Shown: positions 39,353 through 47,504 of the stretch, piece after piece | Layout of the letters: each line of letters starts with the position of its first letter | Position numbering within the stretch: the stretch's first letter is position 1 | Source: JAICIG01 sp035532215 | Lineage (GTDB): Bacteria; Planctomycetota; Planctomycetia; Pirellulales; JAICIG01 | Length of the DNA: 50,716 bases | NCBI GenBank assembly: GCA_035532215.1 | Contig: DATKRK010000213.1 | Span: forward strand, 1-50,716 | Direction: 5' to 3' | Position numbers and translations under genes: made by a program | The notes under the pieces: generated by a model | Told to the model about the DNA's origin: nothing | Database searches by the model: none | Seen by the model: only the letters and a program-made list of their open reading frames with translations

Positions 39353-40489
39353 TTATCGCACCTCAATTTTTTCTCGTGTTACGATGGACAGGTCTTCTTC
39401 GCTTACAACGACTGCCTTCGTCGAGTCGCCCTTTCGTTCTATTCTGACTAGCATCCCGTCGCATCCTGGATCTTCAGCCGCAGCGATCTGAAATGCCTCA
39501 ATGCAATCCCAAGAGTGGGAGGTAGCGAACACTTGGACGTTATGCAAACGCGATACCCGGAAGATAAATCGCCAGAGTTGCGGCAACACCGTGTAGTGAA
39601 CGCCATTTTCGGCCTCGTCGATTAGTAACATCGGCTCACTACGCCATTCGTCGTCTGGAACCTCCGGAAATAACGTTCCCTGGCGCGCCGATGGCCCGCG
39701 CGCGAACTCGAGTGCTAACGCTATCTGGAACATGTGGGCGATTCCATCGCCAAGGCTTTTCAGTGGAATCGGATTTTTTTCCCCTTGCAACCGGACCAGA
39801 AACATTCGGGCGTGCCGTTTAAGGGGATGCTCGACGAGGCTAATTCGCTCCACCGGCGCAACAATATTCAGGCACTCGACGACACGCGTCTCTGCATCTC
39901 TTAAGCTTATTCCATCCCACCAAAGTGCAACTTCATTTTCGTCGGCGCCGGTCGCTGAAACAAATGCAGGTCCAATTTCGCGTTGCCGACGACTGTACGA
40001 AAACTGATGCACTGGAAACAGCCGACGTTCCCCTCCGCGCGTGACCGCGAGAGCCTGAAGAATTGTCGAATCGCCATCGGTAATTTGGCCTACGACTTCT
40101 TCGTATCGGCTTGCCGAGGGGATCTTTGGATCATCGTAAGTCGTGCGACGCAACAGCGTAGGCACAATACGAATCGTTGAAGTATCGTTCTCCGAGGGCC
40201 CAAGCACGATGGAATTGGCATCCGGCGCCATAACGGCTCGACCGTGGAATAATGACGCGATATCGAGTTTTTCTTCGTTGGAACCGATGTCTGCGGCAAC
40301 TTCGTCGCGATGTATCAAAAGATTGCGAATTGCAAACGGGTTTCCGCCAACAGCATAAAGACGAAGCGCTTCGAGAAGCGTGGTCTTCCCGACGCCGTTC
40401 TTTCCCACGATTAAGTTGACGGGCCCCAGCCTGTCAACTCGCAGCGCCGGAAACGTTCGGAAGCCTTGAATAACGAAGCTACGAAGCAC
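39353..40489 (-). CDS. AAA ATPase of OLD/AAA_21 type, first gene of an ATPase/TOPRIM cassette
   Basis: A 378-residue SMC/OLD-like ATPase. Walker A is VGKNGVGKTTLLEAL (near residues 32-46), the signature-like loop is LKSLGDGIAHMFQIALALE, Walker B is EPMLLIDEAENGVHY, and the H-loop is FATSHSWDC. The opening LRSFVIQGFRTFPALRVDRL is the standard first strand of this class. No nuclease domain is fused to it; the TOPRIM partner is a separate gene. A GTG codon at 40489 starts the protein. Lower GC (about 53-55% in sampled lines) and a lone position between metabolic genes suggest acquisition. A defence role, sensing phage interference and triggering the TOPRIM partner, is plausible but unproven. Confidence 0.85.
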   Translation of the reverse strand: MLRSFVIQGFRTFPALRVDRLGPVNLIVGKNGVGKTTLLEALRLYAVGGNPFAIRNLLIHRDEVAADIGSNEEKLDIASLFHGRAVMAPDANSIVLGPSENDTSTIRIVPTLLRRTTYDDPKIPSASRYEEVVGQITDGDSTILQALAVTRGGERRLFPVHQFSYSRRQREIGPAFVSATGADENEVALWWDGISLRDAETRVVECLNIVAPVERISLVEHPLKRHARMFLVRLQGEKNPIPLKSLGDGIAHMFQIALALEFARGPSARQGTLFPEVPDDEWRSEPMLLIDEAENGVHYTVLPQLWRFIFRVSRLHNVQVFATSHSWDCIEAFQIAAAEDPGCDGMLVRIERKGDSTKAVVVSEEDLSIVTREKIEVR

Positions 40490-40781
40490 GAAACGTCCCT
40501 AGTTTGATGCCTGTGGGAAAGCCGGCAGAGCCACTACGAGCAGTCAAAGTGTACCCCAGAACCCCAAGCCAAGCAAAATGCCGTTTTCAGCATGCTGCGA
40601 CGGCAACTGCCTGCCAAGGCGATATCTGCATCCCAACATGAACAATCGATACCGGACCAGTTGATCCGCATTGATCGAATTGCCTAACCTTCGGACTTGA
40701 GCTCAATCAACGCAATCCCCTTAACCCCAACTTTTCCGGGGAGTTGCTCCATTTTGGACCCTTTCCGACTTCCGACCCTCC

Positions 40782-41840
40782 TCAACCCTCCCGCCATCCA
40801 TGCGCATCGCGGACCGAAACCATCGCCCGCAAGATGTCGTTCCAGGTCTGCGGCTTCATCATCACGGCGTTGGGGAACATGCAGCCGTCCCAGCAGATGT
40901 GCCGGAATTTCTTGGTGAGCTGGCCCTGCTCGTCGCGCAGCCAGTGGCCGGCGTCGCGGGCGATGTCGAGCTTGCCGTTGGGATCGTTCGGCAGGCAGTG
41001 CCGCCCGGTCTTGTCGTGCGAGCCGGAACCGAACACCGTGGCGTCGTTCTGGGCCACGTGGAAATCGATCGTCCAGGGACGCAAGGCCTTGGTCAGCGTC
41101 GCCAGCGCGTCTTGCAGCTTCTGCTCGTCCTTCCAATCGAAGCCGGCCGGCAAAATCGCGTCTTGCGGTGCGTTGTAGCCCAGCAGGTACAACAGCGTGT
41201 GGGCCATGTCGGCCTGGAAGCCGAGCGTCTGCGGGCGATCGACCGCCTCCAGCAGCTTGACCATCTCCTTCCAACTGTGCATGCCGCCCCAGCAGATTTC
41301 GCCCTCGGCGGCCAGTCGCTCGCCGAAATCGTCGGCCACCGCGCAGGCTTCGCGGAACGTTTCGGCGATCTTCTTCGTATTGCCGGCCGGGTCTTCGGCC
41401 CACTGGTTGGGGCTGCACGCCGAATCGATCCGCACGATGCCGTACTTCCGCACGCCCAACTCCCTGAGCTTGTTGGCGATGCGGCAGGCCTTGCGGACCT
41501 GCTCGACGAACCGTTTGCGTTCGTCGGGGCCGCCCATCGCCGAGCCGCCGTCGGTCGGCGACCAGACGGGCGCCGTGACCGTGCCGATCGCCAGGTTCCG
41601 CGAACGGACGTTGTCGGCTAGCTTTTTCAGATCGTCGTCGGAGGAATCGATATCGACGTGCGGGGCGAACAGAAACAGGTCGACGCCGTCGAACTTGACG
41701 CCGTCGAACTCGGCCGCCGCCGTCAAATCGAGCATCGTATCCAGTCCGATCGGCGGTTCCGAATCGGGCCCCTTGCCGACCACGCCGGGCCAGGTTGCGT
41801 TGTGAAGTTTCGGGAAATCGTGCGGATGGGCGGCGCTCAT
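40782..41840 (-). CDS. Xylose-isomerase-like TIM-barrel sugar isomerase
   Basis: A 352-residue protein of the sugar phosphate isomerase/epimerase superfamily, longer than the usual 280-300. It opens with MSAAHPHDFPKLHNATWPGV. Metal ligands are expected in FDGVKFDGVDLF, the Glu of AAEGEICWGGMHSW, the Asp/His of LGFQADMAHTLLYLLG and the Asp/His of TIDFHVAQND. A segment with TGRHCLPNDPNGKLDIARDA and HICWDGCMFPNAVM gives extra substrate-loop residues. This wording recurs in planctomycete sugar isomerases without characterised substrate. The ATG at 41840 begins the family-like text; an upstream extension is repeat-derived. It is isolated from other genes by repeats on both sides. Confidence 0.85.
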   Translation of the reverse strand: MSAAHPHDFPKLHNATWPGVVGKGPDSEPPIGLDTMLDLTAAAEFDGVKFDGVDLFLFAPHVDIDSSDDDLKKLADNVRSRNLAIGTVTAPVWSPTDGGSAMGGPDERKRFVEQVRKACRIANKLRELGVRKYGIVRIDSACSPNQWAEDPAGNTKKIAETFREACAVADDFGERLAAEGEICWGGMHSWKEMVKLLEAVDRPQTLGFQADMAHTLLYLLGYNAPQDAILPAGFDWKDEQKLQDALATLTKALRPWTIDFHVAQNDATVFGSGSHDKTGRHCLPNDPNGKLDIARDAGHWLRDEQGQLTKKFRHICWDGCMFPNAVMMKPQTWNDILRAMVSVRDAHGWREG

Positions 41841-41956
41841 GCGACTGCGAGCCTTTCGTGGTTGTGGAAGTGTTCCCCCGTGATTAAGAGCAAAGCGTAT
41901 CGCGCAGCGGATGTCAACAATGCTGCGGCATTGCTTCTCGCGGCGAAGCCGCGACC

Positions 41957-42051
41957 AAAGTAGCAGGCTCACTCCGTGAGCCGTCTCCGACCCTGCGATG
42001 AGACGTATGCCCAAGGCAGCGGACGGCACACAGGAGTGTGCCTGCTACTTT
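41957..42051. repeat. Inverted repeat AAAGTAGCAGGC ... GCCTGCTACTTT
   Basis: Twelve-base perfect arms at 41957-41968 and 42040-42051 enclose two smaller palindromes (TCACTCCGTGAG; CACACAGGAGTGTG). The right arm overlaps the last codons of the ATP-grasp gene. It looks like a dispersed extragenic hairpin and could serve as a 3' RNA structure. Confidence 0.75.
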
Positions 42052-43217
42052 GGAGCGAGCCGCGCCTGCCAAATGGCTTCGTCACGAGCCAGTTTCTGGC
42101 AAAGCGTCTGGCGGTCGGCGGCCGAGGCGAACAGCGTAAAGACCGGCTGGCCCGCGGCGAGCTTGGCGCCAGCTCCGGGCAAGTCGGCGACGACCGGCCA
42201 GGTCGAGTTTGTATTGCATTGCTGCCATTCGGCCGCAAGCTCGGCGGTGATCTTTACGCCGTCAATGCCCGGAGCAGGACGAAAGTAAACGACCCTTTTG
42301 CCGAACCAGGCTTCGGGCGCCGGCGTCGGAATGGCTCGCGGCAACGTCTTCTCGCGGCAGGCGGCGACGTGCATTGCGATGGCCCTCATGCCGGTCGCCC
42401 ATTCCAAAACTTCGACCGAAGCCGTGTAGCGCGGATTGACTTCGACCGGCCGGACATCCTCGCCGGCGACGATGCAATCGACGCCGAAGAGGCCCGCCAG
42501 GTCAAACTCGCGCGCGAGCACGTTGCCGATTTGCTCGAAGCGTTCGCGGAGTCTGGCGGACAGCGACAGCGGTCCCATCGAACCGGCGTAGCGAAACGCA
42601 TCAACGTCTCCCTCTCCCAAAGGGAGAGGGTTTTGCGAAGGCGCGAGCAATTGCTCGGTGACGCCCGCCAGCCGCGCCTCGCCGCCGGCCGCCACGAAGA
42701 CGGCCGCCTGCGAGACGCCCTCGATTCGCTGTTGGAAATACCAGCCCCGCTTGGCCTGAAACGCCTGTCCGCCGCGCCATGCCAGCACCTCGCCTCCGCC
42801 GCTGGAACGGCGCCCCTTGAGCAGCCAGGAACCGTCCGTCGGCAGGCGCGCCGAAGTCTCGCGGCACTCCGGCGCCGCCAACCCGGCACGGCGCAGCGTT
42901 CGGGCGACGAGCAACGGATCGCGGACTCGCCGCAACGCTCGTCCGGCCACGCCCAGCAGCGGGCGCGTTCGGGAAACGCGATCGACCAGGCTTGGATAGT
43001 TTTCCAAGCCGCCGGTATACAGCCACGCTCCCGCCGGCGCGGCAGCGGCGACCTCTGCCAATTCGGCCGGGTAACGCTCGATCTGCTTGACCGGGCAAAC
43101 CGCCTGCAAGTCGTCGTCGGCGAACCAATCTCCGCAGACCGGCCGATACCCGGCCCGCAGGGCCGAGAACGCCGCTGCACGAGCACTCGCGCCCAGGATG
43201 ATTAACGTCTCCGACAT
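42045..43217 (-). CDS. ATP-grasp domain-containing protein
   Basis: A 390-residue protein. An N-terminal pre-ATP-grasp domain (LIILGASARAAAFSALRAGY) is followed by the ATP-grasp fold (about 110-300): GSWLLKGRRSSGGGEV for the nucleotide Lys, YFQQRIEGVSQAAVFV, and the metal-binding DCIVAGEDVRPVEVNPRYTA. ATP-grasp enzymes ligate a carboxylate to an amine or thiol. Similar proteins are associated with tetrahydromethanopterin-type C1 gene sets in Planctomycetota and methylotrophs. fae and mtdB lie 1-2 kb away, so a cofactor-biosynthesis role is possible, as an inference from context. The ATG is at 43217. It is alone on its strand. Confidence 0.85.
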   Translation of the reverse strand: MSETLIILGASARAAAFSALRAGYRPVCGDWFADDDLQAVCPVKQIERYPAELAEVAAAAPAGAWLYTGGLENYPSLVDRVSRTRPLLGVAGRALRRVRDPLLVARTLRRAGLAAPECRETSARLPTDGSWLLKGRRSSGGGEVLAWRGGQAFQAKRGWYFQQRIEGVSQAAVFVAAGGEARLAGVTEQLLAPSQNPLPLGEGDVDAFRYAGSMGPLSLSARLRERFEQIGNVLAREFDLAGLFGVDCIVAGEDVRPVEVNPRYTASVEVLEWATGMRAIAMHVAACREKTLPRAIPTPAPEAWFGKRVVYFRPAPGIDGVKITAELAAEWQQCNTNSTWPVVADLPGAGAKLAAGQPVFTLFASAADRQTLCQKLARDEAIWQARLAPK

Positions 43218-43255
43218 GGCGCTATCGTACTAGCCGATGCGCCAAATCGAAGCCC

Positions 43256-43825
43256 TTAATTGAACTGCTGACACCAGTAGATTCGCCCGTCGCGCGCCAC
43301 GAAGGCGGCCACGCCGATCCGCCCGTGCCGGCGGCTGAGAATGTTGGCCCGATGGCCGGACGAATTCATCCAGCTTCGCACCACCTCGCGGGCCGATTGC
43401 TGTCCCAAGGCGATATTCTCGGCCACTGCCTGCCGCGTGTGCGTGAGCGTGCGGCGAGTGGTCATCCAGATGGTATGCTTGCGGGCCGATTTCAACAGCG
43501 TATCATCCGCTTTCAGCGGCGGCAGACCGTGCCGAGCCCGTTCGGCATTCGTGTACTTGATGATCTGCACCTCGACCTGGTGCATGGCGGGCGAAGCGGG
43601 CTGCTTCTGCTTGACTTCGGAGGGCCGGGCGCCCTCGCCCGGCGAGCTTGCCGCTTCGGCCTCGGAGGGCCGGGCGCCCTCGCCCGGCGAACTTGCCGTC
43701 TCGGCCTCGGAGCGCCGGGCGCCCTCGCCCGGCGAGCTTGTCGCTTCCGACTTCGGCTGCACGGCATTGGGCATTTCACCGGGAAATGCCAGGGCGAACG
43801 CCACCACTAACGATTCGACGATCAT
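43256..43825 (-). CDS. Secreted CAP-domain protein with a repeat-encoded linker
   Basis: A 189-residue protein: a short signal peptide (MIVESLVVAFALAFPGEM), then about 45 residues encoded by the GC-rich minisatellite (three SSPGEGARPSEAE-type units, about residues 24-68), and a CAP/SCP domain (about 80-189). CAP motifs are VEVQIIKYTNAERARHGLPP, HTRQAVAENIALGQ, VVRSWMNSSGHRANIL and a closing IYWCQQF. Bacterial CAP proteins are extracytoplasmic, with unresolved activity. AAGGAGG just before the ATG at 43825 fixes the start. The linker shows an extragenic repeat that has become protein-coding in a phase that keeps the frame (45-bp period). Confidence 0.85.
   Translation of the reverse strand: MIVESLVVAFALAFPGEMPNAVQPKSEATSSPGEGARRSEAETASSPGEGARPSEAEAASSPGEGARPSEVKQKQPASPAMHQVEVQIIKYTNAERARHGLPPLKADDTLLKSARKHTIWMTTRRTLTHTRQAVAENIALGQQSAREVVRSWMNSSGHRANILSRRHGRIGVAAFVARDGRIYWCQQFN
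43617..43755. repeat. Three 45-bp units inside the CAP gene
   Basis: Units begin at about 43619, 43664 and 43709. Each contains GGGCGCCCTCGCCCGGCGA and encodes a 15-residue Ser/Pro/Gly/Glu-rich linker on the minus strand. The core is shared with the non-coding repeats at 293-356 and 33231-33390. Confidence 0.9.
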
Positions 43826-44058
43826 GGTCGATCCTCCTTGGATTCTGTTTCCAAACGCCGGAACGCCCTCTTGCAACGAGCGAGCCTTGCGTCGGCTCGG
43901 GGCGAAGCCGCCTGCGGGTTGGCCGCCAGACGGATTCAATTTGGGAGGTTTGGCTTAACCTTTCCGGCAAAGCCTGCCAGCTTATCTGGAAGGATGGGAG
44001 GTTCAAGGGGGCGGTAGGGGGGCGGGTAGAAATTGAGCTGCATTGAACCGAGGGGTAG

Positions 44059-44086
44059 TTGCAATTGGCCGTGCGTTTGATATGGT
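44059..44086 (+). promoter_or_regulatory. Candidate promoter of fae
   Basis: TTGCAA (44059-44064), a 16-bp spacer, and TATGGT (44081-44086) lie about 125 bp before the fae start. The leader after it is GC-rich with several short palindromes. No other feature is seen in 43826-44212. Confidence 0.4.
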
Positions 44087-44212
44087 TGCCATCCATCGCC
44101 CGAGGGCTCGGCGTTGGCGCCCGCGCCGACCGCGGCATTGCGCCGCGCCGATCGCGACCCGAAAAAATGCAGGCGGCAAAACAACTTAAGTGCTCTGACT
44201 GGAGAAACACCC

Positions 44213-44710
44213 ATGTCCATGTTCGTTGGTGAAGCCCTCGCGGGCGAAGGAAACGAGATCGCCCATATCGACCTGCTGATCGGCAGCAAAGACGGCCCGG
44301 TGGGCGTGGCTTTTGCCAACGCCTTGGCCCGTCAAAGCGAAGGGCACAGCAACCTGTTGGCCGTATTGACCCCCAACCTGGCCGTCAAGCCGGCGACGGT
44401 GCTGATCACCAAGGTCACGATCAAGGGCATGAAGCAGGCCGTGCAGATGTTCGGCCCGGCCCAGGCCGCGGTCGCCAAGGCCGTCGCCGATTCGGTGGCC
44501 GCGGGCGTGATTCCCAAGGCCCAGGCCGAAAACCTGGTCATTGTCTGCGGCGTGTTCATTCACCCCGCCGCCCAGGAAGACAAGAAGATTTACGACTACA
44601 ACTACGAAGCCACCAAGATGGCCATCGTCAACGCCATGGGCGGCAAGCCGACCGCCGACGAGATGATCGCCGGCAAGGATTCGGCGGCTCATCCGTTCCG
44701 CGGCTTCTAG
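44213..44710 (+). CDS. fae: Formaldehyde-activating enzyme
   Basis: A 165-residue Fae that condenses formaldehyde with tetrahydromethanopterin to methylene-H4MPT. The N-terminus FVGEALAGEGNEIAHIDLLI carries the catalytic His (His18, aligned with His17 of Methylobacterium Fae). It is followed by GPVGVAFANALARQSEGHSN, LLAVLTPNLAVKPATVLITK and the C-terminal AHPFRGF, all near-canonical. GGAGA nine bases upstream supports the ATG at 44213. mtdB lies 212 bp downstream on the same strand, but hairpins separate the two. In planctomycetes this pathway is usually viewed as formaldehyde detoxification or C1 transfer rather than growth on methanol. Confidence 0.96.
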   Translation: MSMFVGEALAGEGNEIAHIDLLIGSKDGPVGVAFANALARQSEGHSNLLAVLTPNLAVKPATVLITKVTIKGMKQAVQMFGPAQAAVAKAVADSVAAGVIPKAQAENLVIVCGVFIHPAAQEDKKIYDYNYEATKMAIVNAMGGKPTADEMIAGKDSAAHPFRGF

Positions 44711-44740
44711 CGCCTCTTCAAGTCTGAGCTGATAGGTGAG

Positions 44741-44811
44741 GGTGGCTGGCGGCAGAGCGAAGCGATACGAGAGCGAACTGGGGCTTCGCCTAGGCTCAGC
44801 CGCCAGCCACC
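44741..44811. repeat. Palindromic repeat P, copy 5
   Basis: GTGGCTGGCGGCAGAGCGAA pairs with the arm GGCTCAGCCGCCAGCCAC across about 30 bases. It lies 30 bp after the fae stop, where a stem-loop could protect or end the fae transcript. Confidence 0.78.
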
Positions 44812-44828
44812 CGCGCCGGCGAAACCTT

Positions 44829-44881
44829 GTGGGGCGGCCTTCCAGGCCGTCCGCGATTGACGCCCTGGAAGGCCGCCCCAC
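44829..44881. repeat. 18-bp perfect stem hairpin between fae and mtdB
   Basis: GTGGGGCGGCCTTCCAGG (44829-44846) is exactly complementary to 44864-44881, with a 17-nt loop. There is no T-run. It could attenuate read-through from fae into mtdB or be another dispersed palindrome. Confidence 0.82.
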
Positions 44882-44922
44882 GAGCGATAATCTCATCCTT
44901 AAGCGGGCACGGCATAAGTCGC

Positions 44923-45786
44923 ATGACCAAGCCCAAGATTCTGCTGCAGCTCGACGCCGACGCGCAGCCGAGCGTGTTCGATAGCGTCGTCGCCATCGAC
45001 GCCGGGGTCGACCACCTCCTGCGGCATCAAGGCATTCGCGCCGATAACGTGCGAGAGCTGGTACACGGGGCGATTTTCACCAGGGGGCCGGCCGATCTGC
45101 ACTCGACAGCCCTCTTCGTCGGCGGCTCGGACGTCGCCGCCGGCGAAGCCGTGTTCGCCGAAATCGAGCGCACGTTTTTCGGCCCGATGCGCGTGTCGGT
45201 GATGCTCGATCCGGCCGGCGCCAATACGACGGCCGCGGCAGCCGTGTTGGCCGCGGCCAAGCACGTGCCGCTGGCCGGCGCCACGGCCTTGGTTCTGGCC
45301 TCGACCGGCCCCGTCGGCCAGCGCGTCGTGCGGCTGCTGGCCCGAGCCGGCGCCCAGGTGCGGGCCGTTTCACGCTCGCAAGCCCGGGCGCAGGAAGTCT
45401 GCGACGCAGTCGCCAAACAAGTGGCGGGCGCCGAGTTGTCGGCCTTTGGCGCCACATCGCACGCCGAAGTGGGCGCCGCGATTGAAGGTTGCCAGATCGT
45501 GATCGCCGCAGGAGCGCCCGGCGTCGAACTGCTCGCCGAGACGACGCGCCGCCAGGCGGCCGGTCTTCGCGTGGCCATCGATCTCAACGCCGTGCCGCCG
45601 GCCGGTTTGGCGGGGGTGGGCGTGATGGATAAAGCGGTCGAAAAGGACGGGGTCGTTTGCTATGGCGCCATCGGCGTCGGCGGCACGAAGATGAAGATCC
45701 ACAAGGCCGCCATCCAGCGGCTCTTCGCCAGCAACGATCAGCTTCTCGACGCCGAGCAACTCTTCGAGATCGGCCAGAGCCTCTGA
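44923..45786 (+). CDS. mtdB: NAD(P)-dependent methylene-tetrahydromethanopterin dehydrogenase
   Basis: A 287-residue MtdB-type enzyme oxidising methylene-H4MPT to methenyl-H4MPT, the step after Fae. The N-terminal substrate domain (MTKPKILLQLDADAQPSVFD, AIDAGVDHLLRHQGI, RGPADLHSTALFVGGSD) is followed by a Rossmann domain with ALVLASTGPVGQRVVRLLAR and VRAVSRSQARAQEV. The GAIGVGGTKMKIHKAAIQRL ending is typical of the family. The ATG at 44923 begins at the family's usual N-terminus, and a longer frame upstream runs through the hairpin repeat and is not translated. Later pathway genes (mch, ftr/fhc) are not in the window. Confidence 0.95.
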   Translation: MTKPKILLQLDADAQPSVFDSVVAIDAGVDHLLRHQGIRADNVRELVHGAIFTRGPADLHSTALFVGGSDVAAGEAVFAEIERTFFGPMRVSVMLDPAGANTTAAAAVLAAAKHVPLAGATALVLASTGPVGQRVVRLLARAGAQVRAVSRSQARAQEVCDAVAKQVAGAELSAFGATSHAEVGAAIEGCQIVIAAGAPGVELLAETTRRQAAGLRVAIDLNAVPPAGLAGVGVMDKAVEKDGVVCYGAIGVGGTKMKIHKAAIQRLFASNDQLLDAEQLFEIGQSL

Positions 45787-45795
45787 ATGCCGCTT

Positions 45796-46347
45796 TCAGC
45801 CGGCGATCTGCAACAGCAGCATCAAGGCGAACACCAAAATCGCCAGGCATGCCGCGGCCATAATGATGTTCCGCCGCAGCCGCCGCTGAGCTTTCTCTTC
45901 CGGCGAAAGCTTTCTTAATGGGCGTTTGCGACCGACCGGAGGAGCGATCGGTTCGGGCGCGGGTGCAATCGCCGGAGCGACCCTTGGCGCCGCTGTGGCA
46001 ACCGGCGCCGTCGGGGCAACGACGGGCGCCGGATGGAATGGGATCCCGGCGGCGACGGGAGGCATCCCCGCGGCGACCGGCGGAGGCCCGCCCGGGGCCG
46101 GCGGACGAAAGCCGCCGACGGGCGGCGCGGCGCCGGCGACGATCGGCGGGGCGCCGTGAAGCGGCGGCATGGCCGCTCGGGGCGGCGGGCCGCTGGCCAC
46201 CGGAGGAGGTCCGCTGGCGACCGGCGGAGCGGCCGAAAGCTGAAGCTGATTTCCACAAACCGGACACTGCGTCTCTCGCCCCAGCATCGAGCTGTCGAAC
46301 TGCGCCGTGGCCCCGCAGCGGGGACAGCCGAATTGAATCACGGGCAT
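45796..46347 (-). CDS. Zinc-ribbon, proline-rich, tail-anchored membrane protein
   Basis: A 183-residue protein with three parts. An N-terminal zinc ribbon has CPRCG and CPVCG (residues about 8-32). A long Pro/Ala/Gly-rich linker (PPVASGPPP-type repeats, about 38-140) follows. A basic stretch (VGRKRPLRKLSPEEKAQRRL) precedes a single C-terminal membrane helix (NIIMAAACLAILVFALMLLL). This layout is common in planctomycete proteins of unknown role. The ribbon and linker should face the cytoplasm. It is convergent with mtdB, with a 9-bp gap. Whether it takes part in C1 metabolism is not indicated by sequence. Confidence 0.72.
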   Translation of the reverse strand: MPVIQFGCPRCGATAQFDSSMLGRETQCPVCGNQLQLSAAPPVASGPPPVASGPPPRAAMPPLHGAPPIVAGAAPPVGGFRPPAPGGPPPVAAGMPPVAAGIPFHPAPVVAPTAPVATAAPRVAPAIAPAPEPIAPPVGRKRPLRKLSPEEKAQRRLRRNIIMAAACLAILVFALMLLLQIAG

Positions 46348-46440
46348 GCCGGGCTCCTGAGACGTCGAGCGGTCGAGTAATATTCATGTTACCTGCCGAG
46401 ACGTGCGTGACAATCGCACGTTGCGCTTCGCGCCGACAAA

Positions 46441-47484
46441 ATGGTCCAAGCAATGACTGAATCGCAAAAAACTCGCCTCCCGCCGGGCCAGCAACTGGCC
46501 GCGCCGGGCAAATGGCCCGCCATCGGCGAACGCTCGCCCGGCGCCGGCGGCGCCGGGACGGCGGCGATCGGCGGCGAAGTCGAGCGGCCGCTGAGCCTGG
46601 AGCTGACCGAACTGCAAGCCATGCCGCAAACGCGACGAACGATCGACATTCATTGCGTCACGCGGTGGTCGAAGCTGGGCGTCGAGTTCGGCGGCGTGCC
46701 GCTGGAGACGCTGTTGGACCTGGCCCGGCCCCGAGCGGCCGCCCGCTTTATTTCGTTCGTCGCCCGCAGCCAGCGCGGCCATAGCACGTCGCTCGCGCTC
46801 GCCGACGCGCTCAGCTTGAAAACGCTCGTGGCCCTGGAGGCCGACAGCCGGCCGCTGGAGGAAATTCACGGCGGGCCGCTGCGTGTGGTCGTGCCAGGAC
46901 GTTATTTCTACAAGAGCCTGAAGTGGCTTGAGCGGATCGAACTGCTGGCCGACGACCGGCTCGGCTATTGGGAAAGCGAGGCCGGCTATCACAACCAGGG
47001 CGATCCCTGGCTCGAACAGCGGTTTCTGGCGCCCAGCCTCTCGCGGCAGGAAATGGCCGAGGCGCTGGCCCGCCGCAATTTTTCCGGCCGCGACTTGCGC
47101 AGCATCGACGCCCGCGGCCGCGACCTGACGGGCCTTGTCGCCCGCGACGCCATCTTGCGCAACGCCGATTTCCGCGAGTGTCGCTTGCAGCACGCCCGCT
47201 TCGACGGCGCGAACCTCTCGAACGCTCACTTCGAGCGGGCCGATCTCCGCGGGGCCTCGTTCGCCGCCGCCGACGTCGAAGGCGCCAACTTCGCCGGCGC
47301 CGATCTGCGCGGGGCGGATTTCGCCGGCGCCTCGCTCGTCGGCGTCAGCTTCGGCGCCGCAGAGGCTCAGACGAACGGCCCGGAATTCACGGCGAAGCTC
47401 GACCGTTCCACCCAGTTCGACGCCGCCTCGCTCGATCAACTCGTGCCGGTCGAAGCGGCCTTCGTGGCCGCGGCGATCGGCTAA
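46441..47484 (+). CDS. Molybdopterin-binding oxidoreductase domain fused to pentapeptide repeats
   Basis: A 347-residue protein. Residues about 45-190 match the SUOX/YedY molybdopterin domain (RRTIDIHCVTRWSKLGVEFG, with Cys72 as the expected molybdenum ligand; EIHGGPLRVVVPGRYFYKSL; GYHNQGDPW). From about residue 208 to 310 there are roughly 20 pentapeptide repeats of the A-[DN]-[LF]-x-x type (GANLSNAHFERADLRGASF, GADLRGADFAGAS), expected to form a right-handed beta helix. No signal peptide or Tat motif is visible, unlike YedY, so it appears cytoplasmic. The start could be the ATG at 46441 or at 46453. The fusion is unusual; substrate and partner are unknown. Confidence 0.8.
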   Translation: MVQAMTESQKTRLPPGQQLAAPGKWPAIGERSPGAGGAGTAAIGGEVERPLSLELTELQAMPQTRRTIDIHCVTRWSKLGVEFGGVPLETLLDLARPRAAARFISFVARSQRGHSTSLALADALSLKTLVALEADSRPLEEIHGGPLRVVVPGRYFYKSLKWLERIELLADDRLGYWESEAGYHNQGDPWLEQRFLAPSLSRQEMAEALARRNFSGRDLRSIDARGRDLTGLVARDAILRNADFRECRLQHARFDGANLSNAHFERADLRGASFAAADVEGANFAGADLRGADFAGASLVGVSFGAAEAQTNGPEFTAKLDRSTQFDAASLDQLVPVEAAFVAAAIG

Positions 47485-47504
47485 AAGAAAACGCCTGGAC
47501 AATC

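Noticed and set aside
44829..44881. Intrinsic terminator after fae
   Set aside because: The stem is strong but no U-tract follows on either strand, so it is listed as a hairpin repeat.
45918..46380. Plus-strand frames opposite the zinc-ribbon gene
   Set aside because: They mirror the Pro/Ala-rich linker; the minus-strand frame has the zinc ribbon, basic stretch and membrane helix.
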